From Paraconiothyrium sp. Pb-2020 (lineage: Eukaryota > Ascomycota > Dothideomycetes > Pleosporales > Didymosphaeriaceae), in the NCBI GenBank assembly GCA_022419385.1, contig JAJUBI010000001.1, positions 5,146,001 to 5,210,000 of the forward strand: a stretch of 64,000 bases of DNA. Direction: 5' to 3'. Numbering within the stretch: the first letter of the stretch is position 1; each line of letters opens with the position of its first letter. Shown here piece by piece: positions 12,542-23,546 of this stretch. The notes beneath the pieces are model-generated. The model searched no databases. It saw only the letters and a list, made by a program, of their open reading frames with translations, and was not told where the DNA came from. The position numbers and the translations under genes are program-made.

Positions 12542-14875
12542 TCACGCCAGCGGCCACCGACTCTTCAGCCCCTGCATCCACTGTCCGTAGAGAATATCAG
12601 CAAGTAGACCTTGCTGTTCCATACCTTGTTCCACATGGCCTGGCAGCTTCTTCTCGTTTAGCTCACCAGCATCAAACCCAAACATCTTCTCGCCGCCCAC
12701 GAAAGCACTTTGTCGACGACGGTGAGACTTAAGATGCGGGTTGTTCTGCGCAAGAACAAGTTTTGGACCCTTGACTGGGGAGCCAGAGCTGTTGCTGGTA
12801 GGCGTGCCGCTGGGAGAGTCGAATGGTGTCCGTGGTCGCACAGGAGAAGCAGCGAAGCTATTCGTGGGGGAGGGCTTGGTAAAGGCGGATGCGGTGCTCG
12901 ATGTGTTGGCGCGAACGCGAGTTGTGCCGTTGCCATGGACCGTCGTGCCAGCCAAGCTGAATTCGCTCGACTTGGTGTTGTGCTGTTTGGGAGTGGGAGT
13001 GGGTGCAGGTGACACAACGATGCCGAGGGCGGAAGCGAGCTTGGAATCTCCTTGTAGTCGGTCCACCATAGCCTTCAGGAGCAAAAACTCTCCTTCAGGG
13101 TCGATCTGGTCAAGGTGAGCCCAGGCCTGGTGCACTCGACTCATGGCTTCGCGCTGCTGGGGCGATGCAGAATCTGCATGCGCTTCTTGAAAGACCGAAT
13201 CAAGAGCTTTGCTGTACGCACGTCGACCGTATAGTGCATCCTTCGTGATAGGCATTGGAGTGTAGTCTGTAGGCGGGGGTGTATTCTCGTCATGGATGTC
13301 CAAGGGGTGCGCTGAATTGGGTGGGGACGGACGGAAGGTCTTTGCATGGGGATTGGGATGGAACGAGTTCCCAGTGTCAATCGGGTTCGATTGAAGGGCT
13401 GCTCGCCGCTCGCCTGAGGACACACGCTTGAAGTGTCGGACCGTGGACGGGGAGTTGCCGAAAGTAAGATCTACGCCCAAGGGTTGTTTAGTAACATTCG
13501 CAACGCGTCGGGCCGTTGGCGTCGCCCCTGAAGGTACGCGAATAGCTGTTCCCGTGAATGACAAACGAGACGACGGCCGGCGTCGTTCAGGTAATGGTGA
13601 ATCTGTGATGTTGCCTAGCGGTGCTGCGTTGAGATCCATGCGCTGCATCGTAGCAACACATGCGTTGACCTCACCAGAGGGCATACGTATCGGCTTGCGG
13701 CGCTTTGTCGTGGAAGGCGCAGCACTGATTCTGACAGTCTTCGGCTGCTGGATCGTGAAGTTCCATTCATCTTCGTCGCTCTTCGGGGAGAGATCAACCC
13801 TGTGTTATTAGCATTGAAATCTTGAGGTGAGATGGGAACTTACATGGTCTCTTCATAGTACTTCACGTGCTTAGTGGTCTCCTGCTGGGCGTCGTACATC
13901 TGCTTGCGTTCAATCAACTCGCGCATGGCTTGGATATTCCCCGCCTTCCGAATGAACTTGTGCTCCAGTAGCTCCTTTGCGCTAGCACGCAGATCGGGAT
14001 CTTTCACAAGGCATTTGGACACAAAGTCCTTGAATTCCTTTGTCCACTGGTTTCCCTCGAGCCGTGGCGCTGGGTTCTTCGGTATGGTGAACAAAATCTT
14101 CATGGGATGAGAGCCCGAGTGCGGTGGCTGTCCCATGGCTAGCTCAATGGCAGTGATACCCAGCGACCAGATGTCTGCCTTGAAGTCGTAGCCCTCTTCT
14201 TGTATGACTTCTGGTGCCATCCAATACGGTGTCCCGACAAAAGTCATTCGTTGCGACTTGAGGTTCGTCAACTGGGCGGCGACGCCGAAATCGGCCAGTT
14301 TGACCTTGCCCATATCCGTGAGCAGGACATTAGCAGCCTTAATATCTCGATGGATCTTGCCTGTGCCATGTAGATAGACAAGTCCTAGTAATAGTTCACG
14401 GCAAACAATGGCAATGTGGGCTTCGCCGAAGGGTCCGGGAGCCATCTATATGCGTTAGCACCTTTATCCACAACTTGTTTGTATAATCGGCATACCAGGT
14501 CCAAGGCCGAGCCTCCGCCCAGGAATTCCATAACGATCCATAGCTTCACGCCTCGGACGAAGCTCGTCTTGTATTCGGTGACGTAGGGGCTTTTGCAGGT
14601 GCCCAGCAAGTTGATCTCGGCTTGGATGTCGGCTAGCTCATCGGTGCTCTCTTCGAGGTCGATCTAGTGGAATGCGTGAGCGTGGTTGTTATGCCGAGGG
14701 CCAGGGATGGAGGCAATCGTACCAACTTGATGGCAACAGTCTCTCCTGTAGCCTTTTCGATGGCCTTGTATACCTTTCCGAAGCTTCCGCCTAGGCATTG
14801 TCAGCATGGAACTGTGGCTGAGCTCGCATTGCACGTACTGCCCAATTCTTCCAAGACCTGGTAGCCCTCTGCCAT
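12542..14875 (-). CDS. GCK/Ste20-family serine/threonine kinase (Sid1/Mst-like)
   Basis: Five exons: 14875-14839, 14790-14723, 14663-14496, 14445-13844 and 13799-12542, with introns of 44-59 nt; 710 aa. The start ATG at 14875 gives MAEGYQVLEELG, the usual opening of this group. The N-terminal kinase domain is complete: glycine loop GSGSFGKV (12-19), ATP-binding K34 in VAIK, catalytic HRDIKAAN (D125), DFG (143-145), and the activation segment ending in GTPYWMAPE, which is the GCK/Ste20 signature. The C-terminal about 400 residues are Ser/Pro/Thr-rich. An embedded helical block (AWAHLDQIDPEGEFLLLKAM) resembles the tail of fungal septation-initiation or morphogenesis kinases. Likely roles are polarity or septation through a Hippo/SIN-like cascade. 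Which orthologue it is (Sid1, Kic1 or Ppk11 type) cannot be fixed here. Confidence 0.9.
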
Positions 14876-16310
14876 TGGGGGCGGTTGACGGAGAGTTGTC
14901 ACGAATAAGGCGTCGCTCAGGGGTACTCAAGCGATGATGGCAGCCAGGTCGAAGACGGACGGCGGTCGCCGTGGAATAGTACTGGTGAGTAGGAATAGGA
15001 CTGTGGTGAAGATGCACGCCCGGTGCGACGCTGCGAGTGGATATGGGAGCTGGGGTTGCAGGGCCAGTCGGTCGGTCTCCATGACAACGCGCGGGGCCAT
15101 CAACAAACGCACACGCCGCCCGCTTTGACGACCGCGCACGAGTCGGCGAGAGCGCACTGAAGCGATGCGGAGGCGAGCGTGATCAGCAGCCTCAGGAACA
15201 GTGGACGAGGGCATACAGCAGTCTGCAAAAGCTGTGTCCGTGGTGTTGGCCGCGCCTGCTACACGGGAAGGGCATGCGAACAGGCGGCTACCGAGTGTGT
15301 TCCTGCAGCAGCGGCATCCAGTCACCGGCAGCCCTGCATGAGCCCGTTCCGTCCTCCGCAAGAGGGAGCGTGAGAGCGGCTGTCCGGTCTCCAGTCGTCC
15401 CGACAATTGGTGCGTCATGCGAGTGCGCTGGCCTCGGTGAAGCGGCGGTGCCTGGCAACATGCTCAGCACGCGCTGCGGCCAATGGCGGGGCCGGACACT
15501 CCTTGCAACGCTCCCGCGACAGCCCTTCCAGAAACCTGCTTATTGCTGCTGGCCTGCCATCGCAAGCCCCTCATCCATGCAGACTTGGGTCCAAGAGTGT
15601 TTATCGACGCGTCTCTCGCGCATTGCCGGATGCGGGTACCTCAGCCTAGCCGTCTGTAGCAGTCCGGGCAGGGGTCCTCCACAGGTCCCCAGTCGCGGCT
15701 GTCAGCTGTGTCGCCCCCGCCGTGCCCGCCGCTGATGTTCACACGCGCGGAAGGGCGCTGGACATGGCCGACGTGCAGAGCCGTTGCGGCTGTCCTCATA
15801 CCATGCAGAGACAGCGACGCGCAGCCGAGTGTGAGCCTCGCAGCTACACCGCTCTGGCACTTGCGCAGGAACAGCATGGTCAGCTGCGGGCTAGAGGCGG
15901 TGGAGCTGCAGGGAATGCAGATTGGAGCTCTGTGTTTGGCTCACACAGACCATGTCACGCCGTGAACGTGGGAAACAAAAGTCGGCGTCGACCTCGGCGG
16001 TGTGACACCAATTCCCCTCTCCTCCTCGAAGAATGCGCGCGCCCATGGTCTTGACATGGGAAACTCAGCAAACCCTGCGTTGCTGAAAGTGTGGCTGTCG
16101 TGGTTGAAGAGCGGGTTTCTGCTTCGTCTAATTGGCCTGCCAGCAGCCATTCTAGCCCTGCACCTGGAGATTTGCGACTCTTCCCAACGCTACAGCCTCA
16201 TCCTCCACCGCCTTTCCTCCCGCCTCCGCTTCGCCCGTCTGACCTGCCGACCCTCCAAAGGCCATGATAGTTCCATGAATTCTATCTTCTACGTAGGAGG
16301 AGCAGACGTC
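14876..16310. other. Divergent promoter region between kinase and DUF4048-like genes
   Basis: This is 1.4 kb of GC-rich DNA between two start codons pointing away from each other. Frames of 60-165 aa overlap on both strands (for example 15274-15735 + and 15418-14927 -) but are Arg/Cys/Ser-rich with no domain. A CT-rich segment (about 16180-16260) just before the plus-strand start is typical of fungal promoters and 5' UTRs. Confidence 0.5.
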
Positions 16311-18004
16311 ATGGACCGCGCACAGCACAAGCCCGCCTCATCTCGGAAACGGTCCACCACCCCGGACAACAACGAACGGGCCCAGCCATCAGGGGCCGCA
16401 CCCGTTTCCACGCCATCTCAACAATCCTCCGACGCTTCGTCGACCTCCAGCACTCTCTCCCAACCCTCGCCCACCACTGCCATGCACTCTCACGCTCGCT
16501 CCATGTCGCATGCCGACATTGTTCGCCAGGGAAAACGTCTCTCCCTGCAGTTTCCTATCCAGCCAGCTGCTGCCGCAGCAGCTCCCCAGCCGTTCCCTCT
16601 CCGCGCTCGCGACCACAATCGTGGATCGCTGCCCCTTCTCCCGTTCCCTCACCCGACGCCGCTCCCGCCGAAACCAACATTCTCAACGTCATCGCCGCCC
16701 AAGAGCGCTATGTCCTCGAGCTCAAGGAAGAGCTTACCAAAGCCGAGCAGGATCTCAAGATGCTCAAGAAGCATTACGCAACACAAGAAGCTGTCAAGGT
16801 ACGGAACGATCTACGCAAGGTCACCAAGCTGCAGCCGCTCAATACCACGCTCGCCAATCATGACTTGAACCAAGACGACGAGGACGGCTCTTCGTCGTGG
16901 ATGCAGAAGGAGATGGAACGTCGCAAAGCTTTGTTGAGCGCCAAATCAACCCAGCGTGGCGGCAAGGTCTTCAGCGGTTCAAGGCACCTACGAACGCTAT
17001 CGTTGCTCTCGCCCGATAAGTCCTACACACCCTCATTTCCCCAGCCACTCGACCTTCGGAACGATGAACCACCACCTACTCCCGCAACATCCACCAGCAA
17101 CACTAGTCAGCAACGCCCAGCCCCCCTTTCTCGTCAATCGACCTCCCCCGACATCGCAAATCAGATAGCCAGCACTGTCAACGGCGAGCGTTACGATATC
17201 GGTGGTCTCTCCAACATTCAACGCGAAGCCCTCCTCCGCACCGGAAAGCAGATGGCCAATGACTTCAGAGACGGATTCTTCACTTTCATCGAAGATATTC
17301 GGCAAGCAACCGTCGGGGACGATGCCATCAATGCCGGCGAGGGTTCAGGGTCTGGCCAGGCCAGGGATATCGCCACCAAGGGCACACGTAAAACAGCCGA
17401 GAACCGTCCCACTCTAAATCGAGCTGCCAGCTCAAAGAAGTCGGTCCCGTCCAAGGTGGATATCGGGGATGAGTTCTGGAAGGAGCACGGTCTGTCTGAG
17501 CCCAAGGCCTCGCCGACGCACAAGAAAACTCACGCTCTCAAGCAAACGCGGACCCCCCAAAAGCAAACCGCAGACCAGGCCGACGACTTCGATAGCTGGG
17601 ATAGCTGGGAAACCCCAAACGACCACCAAGTTCACGCTGCCAAGGTAGCGGGCGATAACAACAGCTCTGATGAATCGGAGGGACCTTCATCGCCTGTGTC
17701 TGGTCAGGCTAGCTCTAGGACGAGCACTAGGTACCACTCGCAACGCCATGACTCCAAAGCCTCCACTCACACAGCGTCCAGCTCTGCCGGCCTCCCAGAC
17801 GAGTCATCACGCCGCGACTCCAAGCGCAACTCCATTCCTTGGCCTGAGCTTAGCAAGCTGTCGCCTTCACAATTGAAGCGCACTGCTTCCCACTTGATGA
17901 AAGAGTGGGAGAAGAACCTCACACCACCTCCAGAGGCGAGAGATTTCAATCACGCCAGCGGTGATTATATAGGCCGATCGGTATCTCCTTCAGATTTTGC
18001 GTAA
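16311..18004 (+). CDS. Conserved fungal DUF4048-like protein, one frame change
   Basis: About 564 aa if the frames are joined. Function is unknown. The N-terminal frame runs from ATG 16311 (an in-frame ATG at 16275 is an alternative) through Ser/Thr/Pro-rich sequence to the motif GKRLSLQFPIQP. The conserved middle, AAQERYVLELKEEL (about 16704-16745), continues as a coiled coil into the long frame ending at 18004, but it lies in another frame. The break is near 16584-16587, a CCCC run: one more C would join the two parts in a Pro/Ser/Arg linker. No intron restores the frame without deleting the conserved LSLQFPI motif. Downstream parts: ANQIASTVNGERYDIGGLSNIQREALLRTGK (two pieces of one conserved block, about 17155-17250), a FTFIEDIRQAT helix, and an acidic/Ser-rich tail with DDFDSWDSWE. 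Family assignment is from memory of the motif order. Confidence 0.65.
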
Positions 18005-18676
18005 TGATCTATTGATGAGCTACGGCAAGCTATACACCTAACGATTAATGCCATTAGACCCTACGTCTAGATGAAATGTCCTTTGTCTTTTTTTTAATCA
18101 TTTGTTCAAGAAGATCTAGTTGGGTGGATTGGTGTAGCGAGACGATTGTCGGTCAAAAGTCTAGAGATTTGAGCTTCGTTGTTTATATGGGCTTAGCGGA
18201 TCTGGCGTTGACGCGTCGTATAATGGTAGTCATGATATTATAAAGACTTGGATACACCATGTGTTGCACAAACGAACTAACGTGAAGGACAGTTGGCATA
18301 CGAACGTGACAAGCGAATCTGGGGAGTGCGCTGATGCAAATCGGGCACCAATTGCCCCGACGATGGTGAGTTCCACAACCATCAATGTGATCGACACCAA
18401 GTCGTCAGAATGATTAAATCGTGAAACTCATTCGTATTGCGGTTCAAGTTTGCCCAGGATGCTTCGAGTGCGAAGTCTCGAGGACCGCCGACCGCCACCA
18501 CCCTGCAGGTCCTAACGCGTCCGACCCGCGCCAAGCCCCATCCGGCACCTCCCGTCCTCCGCGCCTTCTCCGCAAAAGTTCCAATTCATCTCATCGCATA
18601 AAACATTTGAACTCTTGCCGTTCTGTACAGTCCTCTCCGCACAACGCCTCCACATACTGCAACCCACACATACACG
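18005..18676. other. Intergenic stretch, 3' flank of DUF4048-like gene and promoter of TIM22
   Basis: This holds a T-rich run (about 18087-18097) shortly after the upstream stop codon, compatible with a polyadenylation region, and a C/T-rich leader just before the TIM22 start. Nothing coding is visible. Confidence 0.5.
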
Positions 18677-19622
18677 ATGTCTTTCACACCACCGGGCATA
18701 AATCCTAATGCGGGGATGTCGGAGCAGGAGGCGCAGATGGTGAAGATGGTACGAGGCTCGCCGCCTCCTATAGGAGCGCGGTGAATCAGATGGAAAGGTG
18801 CTGACAACAGTGCAGATGCAAGGCGCCATGGAGAGCTGTGTGGGCAAGACGGTGATGGCGGGTGTCATGGGCGGTGGCCTTGGTGCTATGTTCGGATTAT
18901 TTATGTCGTCGGTGGGTTTCTCGAAGACCTATCGCAATGAAGAACAGCGAGACATGGAAAGTATGCTAACATCAGAGGATAGATGCGATATGACACGCCC
19001 ATGTCGCAACCGCTCTCCGTGCCGAACCCTCCCCCATCCTCGGCGACGAGCTCTACGTCCACCGCTTCTGCCGCAGCGAACAGCGCAAAACCCACACCCA
19101 CACCCGCGACCGCAGCAGCAGCATCGTCCGTCTCCTCCACAGCCGCCTCCACCGCATCCGCAACAGCGACCCACCCCTCCCTCGCCGGCCAAATGGTCTC
19201 CACACCGAGCGGCAGTGTCCCTCTGACCGACCTGCCCCTGCGTCAACAGCTAAAACACGGCCTCCGCGACATGTACCGCTCCTCGATCTCGTCCGGAAAG
19301 AACTTCGCCAAAGTCGGCGCCATTTTCAGCGGGACTGAGTGCGCTATCGAGGGCTTGCGCGCGAAGAACGATTTATGGAATGGTGTAGCCGGAGGCTGTA
19401 TCACGGGGGGCGTGCTGGCGAGGAATGCGGGCCCTCAAGCGGCGGCGGTGGGGTGCGTGGGTTTTGCCGCGTTCAGTGCCGCAATCGATGCCTATATGGT
19501 GAGTGAGAGGAGTGAAGGGGAGGGCAGGCTGGATTATGTGCTGAGAATGAGAAGGGAGGGATTAGAGGCTAACAAACGAATAGAGAATGCCCGAGGACGA
19601 ACGGAGCCGGCCGATCGCGTAG
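18677..19622 (+). CDS. TIM22: Mitochondrial inner-membrane translocase subunit Tim22
   Basis: Four exons: 18677-18748, 18816-18911, 18983-19498 and 19584-19622; 240 aa. Tim22 is the channel-forming core of the TIM22 complex, inserting carrier proteins into the mitochondrial inner membrane. Evidence: MESCVGKTVMAGVMGGGLGAMFGLFMSS (two pieces of TM1), then MRYDTP, then the conserved KNFAKVGAIFSGTEC and the second half with GVAGGCITGGVLARNAG and AAVGCVGFAAFSAAIDAYM, i.e. the Gly-rich Tim17/22/23 helices. The third intron (19499-19583) is my inference: GTGAGT donor, perfect GCTAAC branch and AATAG acceptor give a short tail of 12 residues after AIDAYM. Without it the frame runs to 19672 with a charged 46-residue extension. 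Odd: an Ala/Ser/Thr/Pro low-complexity insert of about 55 residues between TM1 and the next conserved block. Confidence 0.92.
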
Positions 19623-20747
19623 ACGGGGCGAAGCACGCGAACAAGGAGAAGCACGAAGAAATTATTGACTGATACAGCGAGCTCGATTGTTGCGGCCGGG
19701 TCGACGATATTGTTGGTTTGCCACAGATCCAACAGATATTTGTACCATATGTTGTACTGCGTACGTTTACGATATGCGGATAGATTAGCATTGGGTGGCG
19801 TCACGGGAAAATCTCATCAGTAGTTTGTGGAAGCCTTGTCTTCCGAATGCTTGGACGTCTATTGAAGGACATAGAACCTGGGCATGAAAGATGGAAATAT
19901 CACAATGGCTATTTAATTGATAGTGTGCTATGATTGGACCCCAAAAAAACTACTACGCTGACGCCGTCGTCTACTTATTGAAGAAGAATCAGTCTTCTGT
20001 CGTAGAGTCCTTCCACTGTATCACGCTCGTCGTCACGAGCATATAAGTGTCAAGTGGTATATCCCTAATGCACGTGTACCTTTCTAGGCAGAGCGCCGAA
20101 CCGAGTCGGCTTATGAGATCAACTTTGTCGGAACGCACACAACGGCTCAACGCTCGTGCAAGCATGCAAAGCTCATTGCTTGAACACCGTAACCGTAGCC
20201 ACACGCTGTACGAGATGGACGTGCAGCACAGTAGAGAGCTGCTACCGTGTGGATGTCCGTAATAGATATGGACGTTGAGAGACCGAAATCGATTGCATAG
20301 CTACATACATTAACTATGGTGATGAATCATTTGCAACCGAGCCCAACATGTTGCTCGGTGCTTGACAGTGAAAATAATATGTTGCCGGGTATTATAGAAG
20401 CCCAAATCGAGACGATAGGGGTTTTCTTCTGCATAGCCGGACATCGACAACCTCAATTCTCGACGAGACTCCCATGCCGGTGATCCTAAAGTCTTACGGA
20501 ATGAGCTAAGATTACACCAAAGTAAGCGAGATATGTATGGACAGAAACGTGTGACAGTGCTTGCATGCATTAAGGCGGTGAGTGTACCCTCTGAAGCTTT
20601 ACGCAAACGTGGGGCGAGCGAGAAAACGTATGTTGATTGGCTTGACCATGAAATGACGCCGTTTTGGAGGCAAGGAAATAAGGCAAGCTGGCAGACTGTT
20701 GAGCATTGAGATATATCGTCGTGAAGATTCGTGAAACGTCGTCATAG
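19623..20747. other. Intergenic stretch
   Basis: No supported gene. Frames are below 100 aa and lack domains. A short poly-A run near 19944 and AT-rich blocks are present but nothing specific is recognisable. Confidence 0.5.
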
Positions 20748-22452
20748 TCATGTAAAGTCTTTGTGCGTTTCTACACGGGGTGCCGGGTGCCGGCATGGTC
20801 GTGCGGGGGTCGAAACGAGGAGCTGCGGTCTGAGTCGGTAAGGCAAGAAGGCAACGAACACCTGTTCGCGGACAGCATACGGTTCGTCCCGCAGGTCTTG
20901 GCAGGGGCTGTTATTGCCAACGTCGACGGCTGCGGAATCCTTAAGGATAGTATTTTCCGTATACACCATCCTGGTAACGTTCGAGCTCTTTTGCTGTAGA
21001 CCTGCTTGTGCTGTCCCATGTGGACGGAACCATGTAAACGTATACAACTACGCCTCTTTGATTTGTGCCTTACCATGTCAGTGAACGGGAGTTGGATCCG
21101 GAAGTGCGCATCGACTCACGGCCATGTTTAACTCTGTGAGTCGCCCAAGCACCTTGTATGAACATCTGTGGCAGGATCTGTTGCACATACCGTGGATCCA
21201 TGGACAGTGCTATCAGAGCCAAGAAGATAGCCAGGTCGCCCTTCAGACCACCGTAACCCTGATGCATATGTGCAGCTGGAAGTTGATTCGTGCTCGGCAG
21301 CAGCATGGAAGGCCATATCTGGTCATTCCTTTGTACCCTAAGCGTGTGTTCGGTTCCAGCGTTGGTCAAGTACGAAGAGTAGTCTTGATCATCCCAATCG
21401 AACGAAAGCGGATGCCACGCTTCTGCTGCAGGTGGACTAGTCGCATCCCCTCTTAGAACCCAAAACCCGAAGCCAGAGGAGTAAAAGACAGAGAAAGTCT
21501 GGAAATGTGATGATCCTGGGGGCGGTGCATTGACATGCAAGCGCTGTATGCTTTGCCCGTTGCAATACCACCAGATGCCAGTTGCGCCAGCGCCGTGCAT
21601 ACGCTCGTTGCCTCCGTGCTCGATAGAAGGGTTCCATATTCCATATTTATCATAGTTGGCTGCGGTTTCTGTATTCTCGCGTATCTCGTCGATCCGAAAG
21701 ATGAAGTGTGGCTTAAACCATGAAATGTCAGCTCCAGCGTTGGTAGGCATTCCAGGACGTACTAACCGACATAGTCAATGACGTTCGGATTCCCTGCAGA
21801 ATGTCTCGGCGCAAAGTTCTAGCGGTAAGGCGTTCCCGAAGCGCGCTTCGCTTGCCGTGGCCATCATTGCCACTTCCACCAGTGCTTTATCCTTCGCCGC
21901 TGAAAATGCGGCTCTGCTGCATCCCTTGTGTGCAGGGAAGTATCCTACAACCTTGATCAGACGACCCCGCGTAGCCGTGGTGTGATTGAGACTAGAGCAA
22001 GCCGCAGATAAGACCATGACACGCGGATAGGTGAGGGCGCGGCGACATTCCTTTTCGGCTGCAGGAGGGTGGAGCAACATCCCGGTGACGCTTCCATTAC
22101 CCCGCCGCGGGCACGAGTATTGCCGTGTTGTGTTGGCATTCTGCTCGAGCTCGATGCGTGTAGATGCTGCCGACATGCTTGTGATCATTCGTGTGGCAAC
22201 GAGCAGGTCTCGTGTCCGAGCATACTGTCTTAGTGGGCCAACAAGCGGTGCAGTATAAAGACTCTCCTGTACAGCTTTGCTGTGCCACTTCGTAGATGAG
22301 CCATAGCTCTTCGCAGCTGTTGCCATGTCAGCTGCAATCAAGGGAACAGAATGCGGTAAACCGACCGCCCATCCCCCAGCGGCAATGAGTTGGCTGCATG
22401 CAACCACTGGTTGCGTGGACCAACCAGCAGTAGGTCGATAGCGCCTCCGCAT
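20748..22452 (-). CDS. Probable multi-exon gene of unknown function (boundaries unresolved)
   Basis: Not recognised. The best-supported piece is an exon-like frame of about 226 codons from 21750 to 21070, ending at a good donor (TG|GTAAGG near 21074). Its texture is protein-like: GIWNPSIEHGGNERMHG, WHPLSFDWDDQDYSSYL, and a hydrophobic block GDLAIFLALIALSM that could be membrane-associated. Downstream, a frame at about 21020-20748 (ILKDSAAVDVGNNSPCQDLRDEPYAVREQ) may be the next exon. Upstream, 22452-21775 is open (DLLVATRMITSMSAAS) but I could not find a phase-consistent intron to the main exon. It may be one gene, two, or a decaying one. Confidence 0.3.
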
Positions 22453-23546
22453 GGTGCAGTCGGGTGGGACCTTGTGCTAACGGAGCGCCTACTCGATGTT
22501 GCCGTTGGCGAGTAATTGGTTGCAGCCTAACGCATGCCGAACGGTAGGGAAGAACGGAAAGACTCCTTAGTCTCTCTGGATCGGGTACATGTCATAGCCA
22601 TCCTGGAAACTGCTCGATTTGCCTTCGCTAAACCGATGTTTCAGATGTCCCAGCAAGGCGGACCAGAGTCGACTTTTCCGAGGGGTGTGAGAGTTGACCT
22701 TGCCTGCATTGAAAAAACTCAGTTGGCTACCAGCTATTGCCAAGGACGGATGTCATCGTAAAGGTGGCGGTTTGGGCGGACATGGACGTAGCTGGGGCGC
22801 ATGCGCATCGACGAAGACGGAAGAGATAGGTGATGCGGCTCTGCTCGAAAGACCAAGTATAAATGAGTGGTCGAGCGAGTTGGAACGCCGGCAGACCTAG
22901 TCGGCGGCAATGGCAGCGAGCGAGGATTGGATGGCGTGAAACGATGCCGGGCATCGGCCGATCTCCTTGAGGAACATGGTGAGTAAGCTCCTTTCCATCA
23001 GTGTGTTTCTTGAGTGTGTCTCGCTCACCTTTCGTTCTATAGAACTGCGGGAGTGGCCAGCAATAAGTAAGATTCCATGACCGGGGATCGGCTGACCTGC
23101 CTGGGCGTGCAGCGTATCGTCAGGGCGTATGGACAGCCTTTGCCGCTGTTACGTCTGCAAGTTTGCCTTGTTGCCTTCTTTCACCCACCTTGACGCGCAT
23201 TTTAAGCCGCTTCGGTCCCTCTGAGCGAATGAGGCTGCTCAAGCAGCGGAGTGCCTTCAATGGCCTTCCTTCGGCTCGATGCACCTATGTCCCTTCTTCC
23301 TACAGTTGGCGCCAGCTACCTCGGGCTCGCCGATTGATGGCCAATAGCACGAGGCATCTTACCAGGAGTCCCAACTTGGTTGACCGGACGCAGAGAATGC
23401 TCCGCGCCTTCCCCGTGTTCTCGCGTTAGCAATCTACTCAGTTCTGCAGGTTCAAGCTCACCGGTCAGCACGCAACCTTGTACATACGCAAATTGCTGGT
23501 GGAATTGACGAGCTTAGGGTCATGCGTGCAACATTACTAAACGTCA
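22453..23546. other. Unassigned stretch between two unresolved minus-strand loci
   Basis: Only small frames on both strands with no recognisable motif. It may contain short exons of the flanking unresolved genes, or be plain intergenic DNA. Confidence 0.4.

Noticed and set aside
15274..15735. 153-aa ORF in the kinase/DUF4048 divergent promoter
   Set aside because: Composition and lack of any motif indicate a chance frame.
16537..16589. 53-nt intron to explain the DUF4048-like frame change
   Set aside because: Donor GTCTCT is poor and the splice would delete the conserved LSLQFPI motif; a C-run error is simpler.
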